DNA from: an uncultured Clostridia bacterium | GTDB taxonomy: Bacteria; Bacillota; Clostridia; Christensenellales; UBA3700 | Reading direction: 5' to 3' | NCBI GenBank assembly: GCA_937880755.1 | Contig: CALGRX010000023.1 | Span: forward strand, 8,580-72,579 | DNA: 64,000 nt | In this document: piece by piece, positions 34,633-42,623 of the stretch | How the letters are laid out: each line of letters begins with the position of its first letter | How positions within the stretch are numbered: the first letter of the stretch is position 1 | Translations under genes and position numbers: made by a program | The notes under the pieces: model-generated | What the model was told of the DNA's origin: nothing | What the model saw: only the letters and a program-made list of their open reading frames with translations | The model's database searches: none

Positions 34633-35817
34633 GTGAAAAAGAAGGTTATTCTCATTGCCGTATTCTTGATAATATCTTTGCTCGTCGGCGTAGGTTGTAC
34701 GCCTAGGCTTACTACGCCTGAGGGAGAAGATTATACCGACTATCGACCAAAATCTTATACGAGTATCGAGTTTTTCGGCACTGCGACGTATCTGGTGCTT
34801 GCCGGCAATACTAGAGATAAATCGGTTGTTGAGAGAATGGACGCAACTTGGGCAAAGGTCAAAGAAGCTCTAAGACAGATAGACGACGCCATCAACGAGA
34901 GCGTAAACGGCTCTGACGTGGCTAAATTTAACAACGCGGAGGCGGGAGAGAGAGTCGAGGTGAGCAAGCACACCTACGAAATAGTCGAGTTGAGCCAAAG
35001 CGTCAACGCCACAACGGGTGGTAAATTTGATCCCACTACCGCCAGGCTCGTAGACCTTTGGGGCTTTAGTCCTCGCTTTGCGAGCGACTATGAGCCGGTC
35101 GAGCCATACGACAGGGCAGACTATAAGCAAACGTTGCCCGATAGCAAGTATATCCAAGCTTTCAACGACTTGGTGGGCGTGGACAAGGTGGAATTAGTCC
35201 GAGAAGATGATAGATACTATCTAGTCAAACCAACCGACACGGTCACCGTGGATGGGGTGGAATATACCGTCACGCTATCTTTGGGCGGAATAGGCAAGGG
35301 CTACGCTTGCGATATAGCATATAAGATAGTCAAGGAGAGCGGTTTCAACTTTGGCTACGTCAACGTTGGCACTAGTTCGCTGTCGCTTTTCAAGTCGACC
35401 AAACCCGTATACGACGACAATCCTTTGGCTTGGCGAGTGGGCGTCGTCAACCCGAGGGGCGAGGGCAATTATCTAAGCGTCAAGGCATGCGTCCAAGGCT
35501 TTTCCACCAGCGGTGACTACGAGAGATATTACGAGATAAAGGGCAAGCGATATTGCCACATAATAGGCGACGACGGCTATCCGATAGACGGCGGTATTAT
35601 TACCACCAGCGTAGTGGGCGAAAGCTCCGCCCTATGCGATGCCCTCAGTACGGCTATATGCTGTATGAGCGTGAATGAGGCGATGGATTTTGTCAATGGC
35701 TTGGACTACAACGCCTATTTCGTATTCGAGCAAGGTGGCAAATATCGAGTATTTAGCAACAGTCCCGACACGATGACAATCAATAGCGGAGATTTCGTCT
35801 TATATGAGCAAGACTGA
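34633..35817 (+). CDS. apbE: FAD:protein FMN transferase (ApbE), lipoprotein
   Basis: Attaches FMN covalently to Ser/Thr of target proteins outside the membrane; RnfG and RnfD are the classic targets. The 394 aa start with a lipoprotein signal (VKKKVILIAVFLIISLLVGV then GC), followed by the ApbE domain: VNATTGGKFDPTTARLVDLW, SLGGIGKGYACDIAYKIV and the metal-binding ALCDALSTAICCMS region near the C-terminus. The GTG start lies six bases after the -10, so the mRNA is probably leaderless; no other in-frame start keeps the signal peptide. The next gene overlaps it by 14 bases. Confidence 0.92.
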   Translation: MKKKVILIAVFLIISLLVGVGCTPRLTTPEGEDYTDYRPKSYTSIEFFGTATYLVLAGNTRDKSVVERMDATWAKVKEALRQIDDAINESVNGSDVAKFNNAEAGERVEVSKHTYEIVELSQSVNATTGGKFDPTTARLVDLWGFSPRFASDYEPVEPYDRADYKQTLPDSKYIQAFNDLVGVDKVELVREDDRYYLVKPTDTVTVDGVEYTVTLSLGGIGKGYACDIAYKIVKESGFNFGYVNVGTSSLSLFKSTKPVYDDNPLAWRVGVVNPRGEGNYLSVKACVQGFSTSGDYERYYEIKGKRYCHIIGDDGYPIDGGIITTSVVGESSALCDALSTAICCMSVNEAMDFVNGLDYNAYFVFEQGGKYRVFSNSPDTMTINSGDFVLYEQD

Positions 35818-36274
35818 CAAGATAGACAAAATCAACAATATCAAGCCCTTCCGCTTAGCCGACGTGATAGTATATATCGTGTTGGCGGTTTTGATTGTAG
35901 CGTTATTGCTCGCGTTTTGTTTGCCTCGGCAAGACAGCGGTCTTAGAGGCGTTGAGGTTACGGTTAAGGGCGAGATCGTAGCCGAGTATTATTTCGAGGA
36001 CGATAGCCTAATCACCGCATCTGCCGTAGATAGTCGCAGAGAGGGGGACAAGTACTACTTGACGGTCAATTCCCAATCAGGTGGCTACAACCTCGTCGTA
36101 ATAGACCTTACGGAGCGTAAAGCGTGGGTGCAAGAAGCCGACTGTTCTTCCTCCGCCGAGTGCACGCAAATGAAAGGGATAACTAAATCGGGCGACAGTA
36201 TAATATGCGTACCGCACGCCCTCGTCGTCCAAGGCGTGGGAGACGGAGATGTCCGAGAGCCTGTTTGCGGTTGA
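35804..36274 (+). CDS. NusG domain II-containing membrane protein
   Basis: 156 aa: a cytoplasmic N-terminus, one helix (DVIVYIVLAVLIVALLLAFC) and an outer NusG-II-like beta domain (VEVTVKGEIVAEYYFEDDSL, and KSGDSIICVPHALVVQ at the end). Proteins of this kind accompany ApbE and Rnf genes in Clostridia. The usual Cys pair of the domain is present in loose form (ADCSSSAECTQMKGITKSGD). Function unknown; it may assist flavin-protein maturation. It overlaps apbE by 14 bases. The 190 bases after it hold only a weak GC hairpin and the next promoter. Confidence 0.82.
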   Translation: MSKTDKIDKINNIKPFRLADVIVYIVLAVLIVALLLAFCLPRQDSGLRGVEVTVKGEIVAEYYFEDDSLITASAVDSRREGDKYYLTVNSQSGGYNLVVIDLTERKAWVQEADCSSSAECTQMKGITKSGDSIICVPHALVVQGVGDGDVREPVCG

Positions 36275-36430
36275 TTGTCAATATGTATAAAGGAATTTAC
36301 TGACGAAGTATGCAATTATTCTACATATTGACTAACGAAGAGACTGCAATGGTTCTATCAAAGTATTTCGTCGAGGACTAACTAGGCATTTTTATCTAAC
36401 CGCCCGCAATTTGTGGGCATTCGTTTTATA

Positions 36431-36459
36431 TTGACAATGAGATAACCAAATAGTATATT
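36431..36459 (+). promoter_or_regulatory. Leaderless-type promoter of the Sel1 gene
   Basis: TTGACA at 36431-36436, 17-base spacer, TATATT at 36454-36459, then ATGTGT and an ATG at 36466 exactly six bases on. Confidence 0.75.
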
Positions 36460-36465
36460 ATGTGT

Positions 36466-36708
36466 ATGAGTGAGTTGGGTTGGGATGATATGCAATACGG
36501 TATCATTCAAGACTTTGCCCAAGAGGTAGCGCTGTATAAAGATTTAGCGAAAAAAGGCGACGAGTTGGCGCAATTCAAACTCGGTGAGTGTTACAGCAAC
36601 GGTCGAGGCGTAGAGCAAGATTACGCCAAGGCGGTATATTGGTATACCAAGTCGGCAGAGCAAGGTAATTGGAAAGCCGAGCAAGCCTTGCAAGATATTG
36701 CTAATTGA
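36466..36708 (+). CDS. Short Sel1-repeat protein
   Basis: 80 aa with two Sel1-type helical repeats: YKDLAKKGDELAQFKLGECY then SNGRGVEQDYAKAVYWYTKS and AEQGNWKAEQALQDI. Sel1 repeats mediate protein-protein contacts. There is no signal peptide. An ATG at 36460 directly abuts the -10, so the ATG at 36466 is the more plausible start on a leaderless transcript. The gene is monocistronic, ending at the terminator near 36730. Confidence 0.8.
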   Translation: MSELGWDDMQYGIIQDFAQEVALYKDLAKKGDELAQFKLGECYSNGRGVEQDYAKAVYWYTKSAEQGNWKAEQALQDIAN

Positions 36709-36727
36709 TAATATAATGACAATCCAA

Positions 36728-36758
36728 GCAAAACGCCCGCAACTTGCGGGCGTTGTTA
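36728..36758. terminator. Convergent terminator between the Sel1 gene and rnfB
   Basis: AACGCCCGC/GCGGGCGTT stem, loop of five. A short T-rich run follows on both strands (GTTATTT on plus, TTTGC on minus), so it probably serves both converging genes. Confidence 0.75.
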
Positions 36759-36782
36759 TTTAGAGTAATCTCTAATACAATT

Positions 36783-37607
36783 TTAGTGTACTTTGATTAC
36801 TTTTCTCGGACACTTTTCTACGCACGTCATACATCCCGTGCATTTGTCGTAGTCGAATACGGGGATATTGTCCACCATAGTAATTGCGCCGTGAGGGCAA
36901 CTTCTTGCGCACATTCCGCAACCTATGCAACCCTTCTTGCACACGCTCATCACTTCCTTGGCTTTGCAATGGTTGTTGCAAGCCACGTAGACTTTGGCTT
37001 TGGCAGGGATACGGGCTATGACCGCCTTAGGGCAATTGCCTATGCAAGCACCGCACGATATACAAATCGACTTGTCCACGTGCGCCACGCCGTCGTCGTC
37101 TATTTTGATAGCGCCTACGGGACAAACCTTGACGCAAGTACCGCCACCGAGGCAAGCGGTAGAGCAGAGTTTATCTCCGCCCATAATCACCATTTGGTTG
37201 ATACAGTCCTCGTAGCCCACGTAGTCAAACTTGTCCACGGCGTTGACTCCGCCACTACAACGTACCACCGCCACGGTAGGCTCTTCGTCGCTCATCTCTA
37301 TGCCGGCTATCTTGCATATAATCTCTTTTTCTTCTTTAGACGTCACTTTGCAGTCGCCTATGCACGCCTTACCGCACGCCAAAGACTCGGCGAAGCCCGA
37401 ACATCCCGAGTGTCCGCAACCACCGCAGTTGGCTCCTGCGAGGTGGCTGAGGATTGCCGTAACCTTTTCGTCCTCTTCGATATGGCACACTTTGGTGACT
37501 ACTATGATGAGTATGCCGAACAATATCGCAAGACCTGCAATAATGCCTAGCACCATACCTACTTTGCTCCATTGTATATTAGCACATAATATAATCTTAT
37601 TTTGCAT
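36783..37607 (-). CDS. rnfB: Rnf complex subunit RnfB
   Basis: Iron-sulfur subunit that receives electrons from ferredoxin in the membrane-bound ferredoxin:NAD+ oxidoreductase, which pumps Na+ or H+. The 274 aa begin with a membrane helix (VGMVLGIIAGLAILFGILII), then the 4Fe-4S motif GANCGGCGHSGCSGFAESLA, and further Cys clusters: GGGTCVKVCPVGAI, CISCGACIGNCPKAV, CIGCGMCARSCPHGAI and CTGCMTCVEKCP. Last gene of the Rnf operon; GAGGTG sets the ATG at 37607, eight bases after rnfA. Confidence 0.95.
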   Translation of the reverse strand: MQNKIILCANIQWSKVGMVLGIIAGLAILFGILIIVVTKVCHIEEDEKVTAILSHLAGANCGGCGHSGCSGFAESLACGKACIGDCKVTSKEEKEIICKIAGIEMSDEEPTVAVVRCSGGVNAVDKFDYVGYEDCINQMVIMGGDKLCSTACLGGGTCVKVCPVGAIKIDDDGVAHVDKSICISCGACIGNCPKAVIARIPAKAKVYVACNNHCKAKEVMSVCKKGCIGCGMCARSCPHGAITMVDNIPVFDYDKCTGCMTCVEKCPRKVIKVH

Positions 37608-37615
37608 AAATCACC

Positions 37616-38227
37616 TCAACCTATCGCAATCATATTGAAGATATAGAAAGCCATTGCCATAAAACTTGCCGCAATCATCGTGATAGGGAAGCCCTTGAGC
37701 GCGGGAGCGACGTCGAGTTTGTCTATCTTTTGTCTTAGTCCGCTCATCAGTACGATAGCGAGAGTAAAGCCCACGCCGGCGAAGAAGCCGTAGCCCACGG
37801 CAACGCCGATATTCATAGATTCTATACCAAGAAGAGCCATCATTTGTCCCTTGTCTATTACCAGCTCCGCCACACCGAGTACGGCGCAGTTGGTGGTGAT
37901 GAGAGGCAGATACACGCCCATTGCATTGTAGAGTGAAGGCGAAAACTTTTTGATAAACTTCTCTATCATTTGTACGAGAGATGCAATGACGAAGATAAAT
38001 ACGATTATCTCCAAATACTGTAGTCCCAGCGGCACCAAGATAAATTGATAGATAGGGTAGGTGATTAGACACGTCATCGTCATAACGAGCGTTACGGCAA
38101 GACCCATACCGAGCGCGTTGCTCGTCTGCTTAGACACACCCAAGAAAGGACATATACCCAAGAATTGCACGAGAATAAAGTTGTTGACGAATACCGCCAT
38201 AATGATAATCATAAGGAAGTTGCCCAT
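37616..38227 (-). CDS. rnfA: Rnf complex membrane subunit RnfA
   Basis: 203 aa, six membrane helices. The opening VFVNNFILVQFLGICPFLGV and the central MGVYLPLITTNCAVLGVAEL are hallmark RnfA/NqrE sequences, including conserved Cys residues on the helices that can bind the membrane-embedded iron-sulfur site. Paralogous to RnfE, which lies immediately upstream. The ATG at 38227 follows GGAGGTG, which lies within the end of rnfE. Confidence 0.95.
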   Translation of the reverse strand: MGNFLMIIIMAVFVNNFILVQFLGICPFLGVSKQTSNALGMGLAVTLVMTMTCLITYPIYQFILVPLGLQYLEIIVFIFVIASLVQMIEKFIKKFSPSLYNAMGVYLPLITTNCAVLGVAELVIDKGQMMALLGIESMNIGVAVGYGFFAGVGFTLAIVLMSGLRQKIDKLDVAPALKGFPITMIAASFMAMAFYIFNMIAIG

Positions 38228-38228
38228 A

Positions 38229-38909
38229 TTACTTCACCTCCTCCGTCTTGGTTTCGAGTTTTTGCGGTTGCGTGTCGGGATACGCCGCGTAAAACTCCTT
38301 GCGCTTTTTGACGTTATCTATCTTGGCAAAGAGTGCGTTGAATAGCGCAATCATCACGCCGTAGGTAAAGAATGCACCCGCCGCCGAAGTAAAGAACTCT
38401 ATGCGGAATGACCACAATTCCATACCAAAGATGCTACCGCTGCCCAGCACCTCTCTTATCACGCCGAGCAGAGTCAACGCCCAAGCAAAGCCAAGTCCAG
38501 TAAACAAGCCGTCGGCAGCAGAGTCTAGCACGGGATTTTTGCTTGCAAATGCTTCGGCTCTACCCAAGATGACGCAGTTGACGACGATGAGAGGAAGATA
38601 TACGCCTAGCGACTCGTATAGGTCGGGGATAAACTTCTCCATCACCATTCTCACTACCGTCACGAAGGTGGCTATAATCAGCACGAAAGACGGTATGCGC
38701 ACGGCGTTAGGAATGACCTTGCGTAGCAAACTTATCAACGTGTTGCTACATATCAATATAAAGGTCACGGCAAGTCCCATACCGATACCGTTCATTGCCG
38801 TGGTAGAGAGCGCGAGGGTAGGACAAGTGCCTAGCACAAGCCTCAACGTAGGGTTGTTGCGAAGCAGTCCGTCAAGGGCTATGCCTTTGAATTTGTTACC
38901 TTTCATCAT
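38229..38909 (-). CDS. rnfE: Rnf complex membrane subunit RnfE
   Basis: 226 aa, six membrane helices plus a charged tail (PDTQPQKLETKTEEVK). LRNNPTLRLVLGTCPTLALS, GVYLPLIVVNCVILGRAEAF and LTLLGVIREVLGSGSIFG match RnfE/NqrD. The conserved Cys in the first and third helices are present. It overlaps rnfG by four bases (ATGA). Confidence 0.95.
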   Translation of the reverse strand: MMKGNKFKGIALDGLLRNNPTLRLVLGTCPTLALSTTAMNGIGMGLAVTFILICSNTLISLLRKVIPNAVRIPSFVLIIATFVTVVRMVMEKFIPDLYESLGVYLPLIVVNCVILGRAEAFASKNPVLDSAADGLFTGLGFAWALTLLGVIREVLGSGSIFGMELWSFRIEFFTSAAGAFFTYGVMIALFNALFAKIDNVKKRKEFYAAYPDTQPQKLETKTEEVK

Positions 38910-39496
38910 GCCACCTCCATATCGTTGCGAATAAAGTAGAGCGTACAGTTGACGGCTCTATTGAAGGCGTTGGAAGAACGGGTCGCTCCCGACGTAACGT
39001 TTTGGATATTGCCTTCGCTTTCCGCCTTGTCAAAGTAGTAGCCTTCGAGAAGTAGGTCGTCGTTGCTCGTGTAGAAGTCGGTAAAGGACGACTTAAAGGA
39101 CGACATCAGCGTTTGCTTTTCGTTGCCGGCAACCTTGACCTTATCGAGTCCCTTAAAGGTATCTCCCTCGAAGTTAGCCACTATCCACAGCGTAACGGTA
39201 CCGCCCTTATAGCCTTCTGTGCCCGTAGATTTGAACAGGTAGTTGCCGTCCGACAACTTGTACACCTTGTCTATAGTGCCGTATTCGTTGACGGCTTTTT
39301 CTTCGCTCACCGTTACTTCTTGATATTCCACGGCTTGACCGTAAATCTTTTTGATTGCTTGTTGAGTGCGCTCTTCGTCAGACACGTACAACACGTCGTT
39401 GAGGATAGCCAGCACTCCTCCTGCAATCAGCGCAATGCAAGTCAATACGAGTATGCACTTGAATGCGCTTGACTTAAAAAACTGTTTTAGAGTCAT
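38906..39496 (-). CDS. rnfG: Rnf complex flavoprotein RnfG
   Basis: Carries a covalently bound FMN on the outer side of the membrane. The 196 aa have an N-terminal helix (AFKCILVLTCIALIAGGVLA) and an FMN-binding domain, with the flavinylation motif SGATRSSNAF near the C-terminus (the Thr of SGAT is the expected attachment site). The likely flavin transferase is ApbE at 34633. ATGA overlaps couple it to rnfD upstream and rnfE downstream. Confidence 0.94.
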   Translation of the reverse strand: MTLKQFFKSSAFKCILVLTCIALIAGGVLAILNDVLYVSDEERTQQAIKKIYGQAVEYQEVTVSEEKAVNEYGTIDKVYKLSDGNYLFKSTGTEGYKGGTVTLWIVANFEGDTFKGLDKVKVAGNEKQTLMSSFKSSFTDFYTSNDDLLLEGYYFDKAESEGNIQNVTSGATRSSNAFNRAVNCTLYFIRNDMEVA

Positions 39497-40539
39497 TGTT
39501 GCACCTCCTTGTCGGCTTGCTTTTTGCTCTTGATTTTGGTTATTTGAGCTTTTATTTTGTCAAGCATGGTAGGCGCGCCGAATATTCTAGGTCTGATATG
39601 AGCGTTGATGAGCGGAACGAATAGGTTCATCAACAATATCGCAAAGGATACGACTTCTATGCGAGTGTACTTTCTAAGTAGAGCGGTCACTATACCGAGA
39701 GCGATATAGTAGACGTATCTGCCTTTGTCGGTAAACGGAGAGGTCACGTAGTCGGTCGCCATAAAGATTGCACCTAAGAATAGTCCGCCCGACAAAATCG
39801 AAGGCAAGAAATAGCCGAAGTTAAATCCGTTGAGAGCCACGCTCATCAAGCCCGTCACTCCGATATAGATGACAGGCCATTGCCAACCGATGACTTTGCG
39901 ACATATTAGGTATATTCCGCCTACGATCAGAGCGAGCTTACACGTTTCGCCTATACAACCCGTCACGCCCGAACCCAACAATAGGTCGAGAGAAGATATA
40001 CCCATTTTGTCAACGCCGTCGGACAACATAACGGTGAGAGGGGTTGCACCCGAGGTTACTTCCACGCTTCCCGACATTATCGCGCCCACGTTAGGCACAG
40101 CCCAACCGCTTATCATCACCGATTGAAAGGCGATAAATGCGAAGACTCTACCCGTGATAGCGGGATTGACGATATTTTTGCCCGTTCCGCCAAATAGCAT
40201 TTTGACGACGACTATCATAAATATCGAAGAGATGATAGGCACGTACCAAGGCACGTTGCTACTCAAACACATGCCGAGTAGCATACCCGATACCAGCGAC
40301 GTAAAGTCGAAGTTACGCAAAATTTCTTTTATATTTTTGCGTGCAATGAGGTTGTAGACGATCTCGCTACCCACCGCGCCCACGCAGGACAAAGCCAGCA
40401 CGAGCAAAGCCTTAAAGCCGAAGTACACGCAACCCATAATGCAAGCAGGCAATAGTGCTATGCATACGTCGAGCATAATGCCCTTGGTAGTTCTTGCTCC
40501 CCTTACGTGAGGAGAATCGGATACGTAAACTTTGTTCAT
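39493..40539 (-). CDS. rnfD: Rnf complex membrane flavoprotein RnfD
   Basis: 348 aa, about nine membrane helices. It shows the RnfD/NqrB signatures SPHVRGARTTKGIMLDVCIA, the helix pair around GGTGKNIVNPAITGRVFAF, and a covalent-FMN motif SGATPLTVM (Thr in SGAT). The C-terminus is Lys/Gln-rich (KIKSKKQADKEVQQ). GAGGAG precedes the ATG at 40539, ten bases after rnfC. Confidence 0.95.
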   Translation of the reverse strand: MNKVYVSDSPHVRGARTTKGIMLDVCIALLPACIMGCVYFGFKALLVLALSCVGAVGSEIVYNLIARKNIKEILRNFDFTSLVSGMLLGMCLSSNVPWYVPIISSIFMIVVVKMLFGGTGKNIVNPAITGRVFAFIAFQSVMISGWAVPNVGAIMSGSVEVTSGATPLTVMLSDGVDKMGISSLDLLLGSGVTGCIGETCKLALIVGGIYLICRKVIGWQWPVIYIGVTGLMSVALNGFNFGYFLPSILSGGLFLGAIFMATDYVTSPFTDKGRYVYYIALGIVTALLRKYTRIEVVSFAILLMNLFVPLINAHIRPRIFGAPTMLDKIKAQITKIKSKKQADKEVQQ

Positions 40540-40549
40540 AATCTCCTCC

Positions 40550-41842
40550 TTACTTTTTTCTCAATTGAGATTTGCATAGCGTAATGCTTTGCAGTAGTGA
40601 GCGTCTTGCAGGGCATACGTAGGCGCAACAACCGCACTCTATACAGTTGAGGACGCCGCCGTATTTTGACGCGCTTTGGTAGTCGCCCGCTTGGGTGTAG
40701 AAGTCGATAGACATAGGCAATAGGTGCATAGGGCACACGCTTGCGCATCTACCGCAACTTATGCAAGGCGACGGAGCGATAAAGTCGGCTTGCGTATCGT
40801 CGAGAGCCAATATACCGCTGTCGGTCTTGCGAGTATAATAGTCGGAAGAAATCATCGTCGAGCCCATCATAGGACCGCCCGCAATGAGAGCGGCAAGATT
40901 GGTGTTGTCGTACTTACAGTAGTCGAGTAGGTATTGGAAACTCGTGCCGAATTTGACTAGCAAGTTTTTAGGCTCTTTGACGCACTCGCCCGACACCGTC
41001 AACACTCTTTCGTATAGAGGCTTGTTGAGTTCCACCGCCTCGTACACGGCGTGAGCGGTGGCTATATTTTGCACCACGCAACCCGCGTCGGCAGGCAATT
41101 TGCCCACAGGCACTTCTCGACCCGTGCAACAGTAGATGAGGTGTTTTTCCGAGCCCATAGGGTACGCTTTCTTTAGGGTGACGATAGTTAGGTCGTCGTA
41201 CTTCTCCAATAGCTCTATGGCTTTAGGCTTGTTGGCTTCTATTCCCACGATGATTTTGTCCACGCCGAGCGCCTTGGCAAGCAATCTTATACCGCTCACT
41301 ACTTCTTCGGTCTTTTCTATCATCAGCCTATAGTCGCAAGTGAGATAAGGCTCGCATTCCGCGCCATTGATGACCAAAGTATCTACGTGAGTAGAAGGGG
41401 AGAGTTTGACGGCGGTAGGGAAGCCTGCTCCGCCCATACCCACGATGCCTGCTTCTCTTATACGCTCTTTGATAGTAGCAGGTTCTCTGTCGGCTAGAGG
41501 CTCTAGACAAACGCTGTCGTACTGACCGTCGTTTTCGATTACCACGTAGTCGCTGACCATACCTCTCGGGTTGGCGCGCTTCTCTATGTCGATGACCTTT
41601 CCGCTCACGCCGCTATACACGTTGGCGCTAACGAATCCATCGGCCTTGCCTATAAGCTGACCTTGCTTAACTTCGTCGCCCACTTGCACGAGTATTTGGC
41701 AAGGCTTGCCGATATGTTGGCTCATACTTATCGACAAAATTTGAGGTACGGGAGCGACCTCGATGTAGGCGTCGGCGGCGTATTGCTTTTTGTCGGCAAT
41801 ATGTATGCCTCGCCCAAAATGCTTTCCTTTAATTGCTTTCAA
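40550..41842 (-). CDS. rnfC: Rnf complex subunit RnfC
   Basis: NADH-binding subunit with FMN and two 4Fe-4S clusters. The 430 aa show an N-terminal biotin-like barrel (HIGKPCQILVQVGDEVKQGQ), the NADH/FMN domain (REAGIVGMGGAGFPTAVKLS and LVINGAECEPYLTCDYRLM), an SLBB domain and two C-terminal ferredoxin motifs (CISCGRCASVCPMHLLP, CIECGCCAYVCPARR). The first 14 bases overlap the end of the Gx transporter gene. The C-terminus is shorter than in RnfC versions with long repeats. Confidence 0.95.
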   Translation of the reverse strand: MKAIKGKHFGRGIHIADKKQYAADAYIEVAPVPQILSISMSQHIGKPCQILVQVGDEVKQGQLIGKADGFVSANVYSGVSGKVIDIEKRANPRGMVSDYVVIENDGQYDSVCLEPLADREPATIKERIREAGIVGMGGAGFPTAVKLSPSTHVDTLVINGAECEPYLTCDYRLMIEKTEEVVSGIRLLAKALGVDKIIVGIEANKPKAIELLEKYDDLTIVTLKKAYPMGSEKHLIYCCTGREVPVGKLPADAGCVVQNIATAHAVYEAVELNKPLYERVLTVSGECVKEPKNLLVKFGTSFQYLLDYCKYDNTNLAALIAGGPMMGSTMISSDYYTRKTDSGILALDDTQADFIAPSPCISCGRCASVCPMHLLPMSIDFYTQAGDYQSASKYGGVLNCIECGCCAYVCPARRSLLQSITLCKSQLRKK

Positions 41843-42413
41843 CAGTTTTCCCTCCGTTATCGATTGAAATATCGTTTTTATTATTTAACAATTCAAAAGC
41901 CTTCTCGTAGATACTCTTAGGCAAATAACGCAAAATAAAGTACGCCGTCAAGCCCACTATCACTCCGCTAAGCACGCCAAGCATAGCAAGATACGGGGTG
42001 TAGGACAATACTGCCGTACTGCCCGAAGTTAGGCAAAAGACTAGGTTTTGCACGACGTTGTGTATCACGGCGCTAGCTACCGATATGGACACGATAGACA
42101 ATTTGTCCATACACGACCTAACCAAAATAGCACTCACCGCCAAGGCAATCAGACCTGCGGGGATAGAGTACAATAGGGCAGAAGGGTTGCCCGTAATTAT
42201 ATTGCCGAGCACGGCTCTTATCAAAAAAATAAATAATGCGTCTATAGGCGTCAAAATTACCAATGCAAGTAGAGTAAAAAGATTGGCAAGTCCGAGTTTT
42301 GCCCCGGGGAGAATAAGCGGAGGAAAGGCGTTCTCCACCACGAAAACGATGAGGGATACCGCCGTCAAAAGTGCAACGAGCGCTATTCGATACGTAGTCT
42401 TGTTAGTTCTCAC
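41829..42413 (-). CDS. Gx transporter family protein / heptaprenyl-diphosphate synthase component I-like
   Basis: 194 aa, about six membrane helices. The pattern LTAVSLIVFVVENAFPPLIL then PGAKLGLANLFTLLALVIL is typical of the Hpre_diP_synt_I family, which is found at the head of clostridial rnf/apbE clusters. Despite the old name it looks like an S-component-style membrane transporter rather than an enzyme. GTG start at 42413 behind GGAGGGAG, only about 20 bases after the -10. It heads the operon Gx-rnfC-D-G-E-A-B. Confidence 0.82.
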   Translation of the reverse strand: MRTNKTTYRIALVALLTAVSLIVFVVENAFPPLILPGAKLGLANLFTLLALVILTPIDALFIFLIRAVLGNIITGNPSALLYSIPAGLIALAVSAILVRSCMDKLSIVSISVASAVIHNVVQNLVFCLTSGSTAVLSYTPYLAMLGVLSGVIVGLTAYFILRYLPKSIYEKAFELLNNKNDISIDNGGKTVESN

Positions 42414-42433
42414 GGCTCCCTCCTATATTTTTT

Positions 42434-42462
42434 ATTATAAAAATAAAACGCGCCTTTGTCAA
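42434..42462 (-). promoter_or_regulatory. Promoter of the Rnf operon
   Basis: Minus strand TTGACA (42462-42457), 17-base spacer, TATAAT (42439-42434): a near-consensus promoter, consistent with high expression. Confidence 0.82.
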
Positions 42463-42588
42463 TATCAATATTGAGAATATAGAGCGTCTTATCGGTAATT
42501 TTGCGATATTTTCATTATTGCCAAAATATTAACGTTTTTTGTCCCCAGTATACGGTTACAAAAATGCTTTTTGTAATTCAAATATCGC

Positions 42589-42617
42589 TATGCCAAAATC
42601 CAAAGCCGTGCTATAAT
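42589..42617 (+). promoter_or_regulatory. Leaderless-type promoter of the radical SAM gene
   Basis: TATAAT at 42612-42617, then GTAGCT and the ATG at 42624. The -35 is weak (TATGCC at 42589, 17-base spacing; or ATGCCA at 16). Confidence 0.55.
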
Positions 42618-42623
42618 GTAGCT

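Noticed and set aside
36744..37550. A 268-codon plus-strand open frame opposite rnfB
   Set aside because: The minus strand carries all five cysteine clusters of RnfB; the plus frame is rich in His/Ala/Arg and has no motif.
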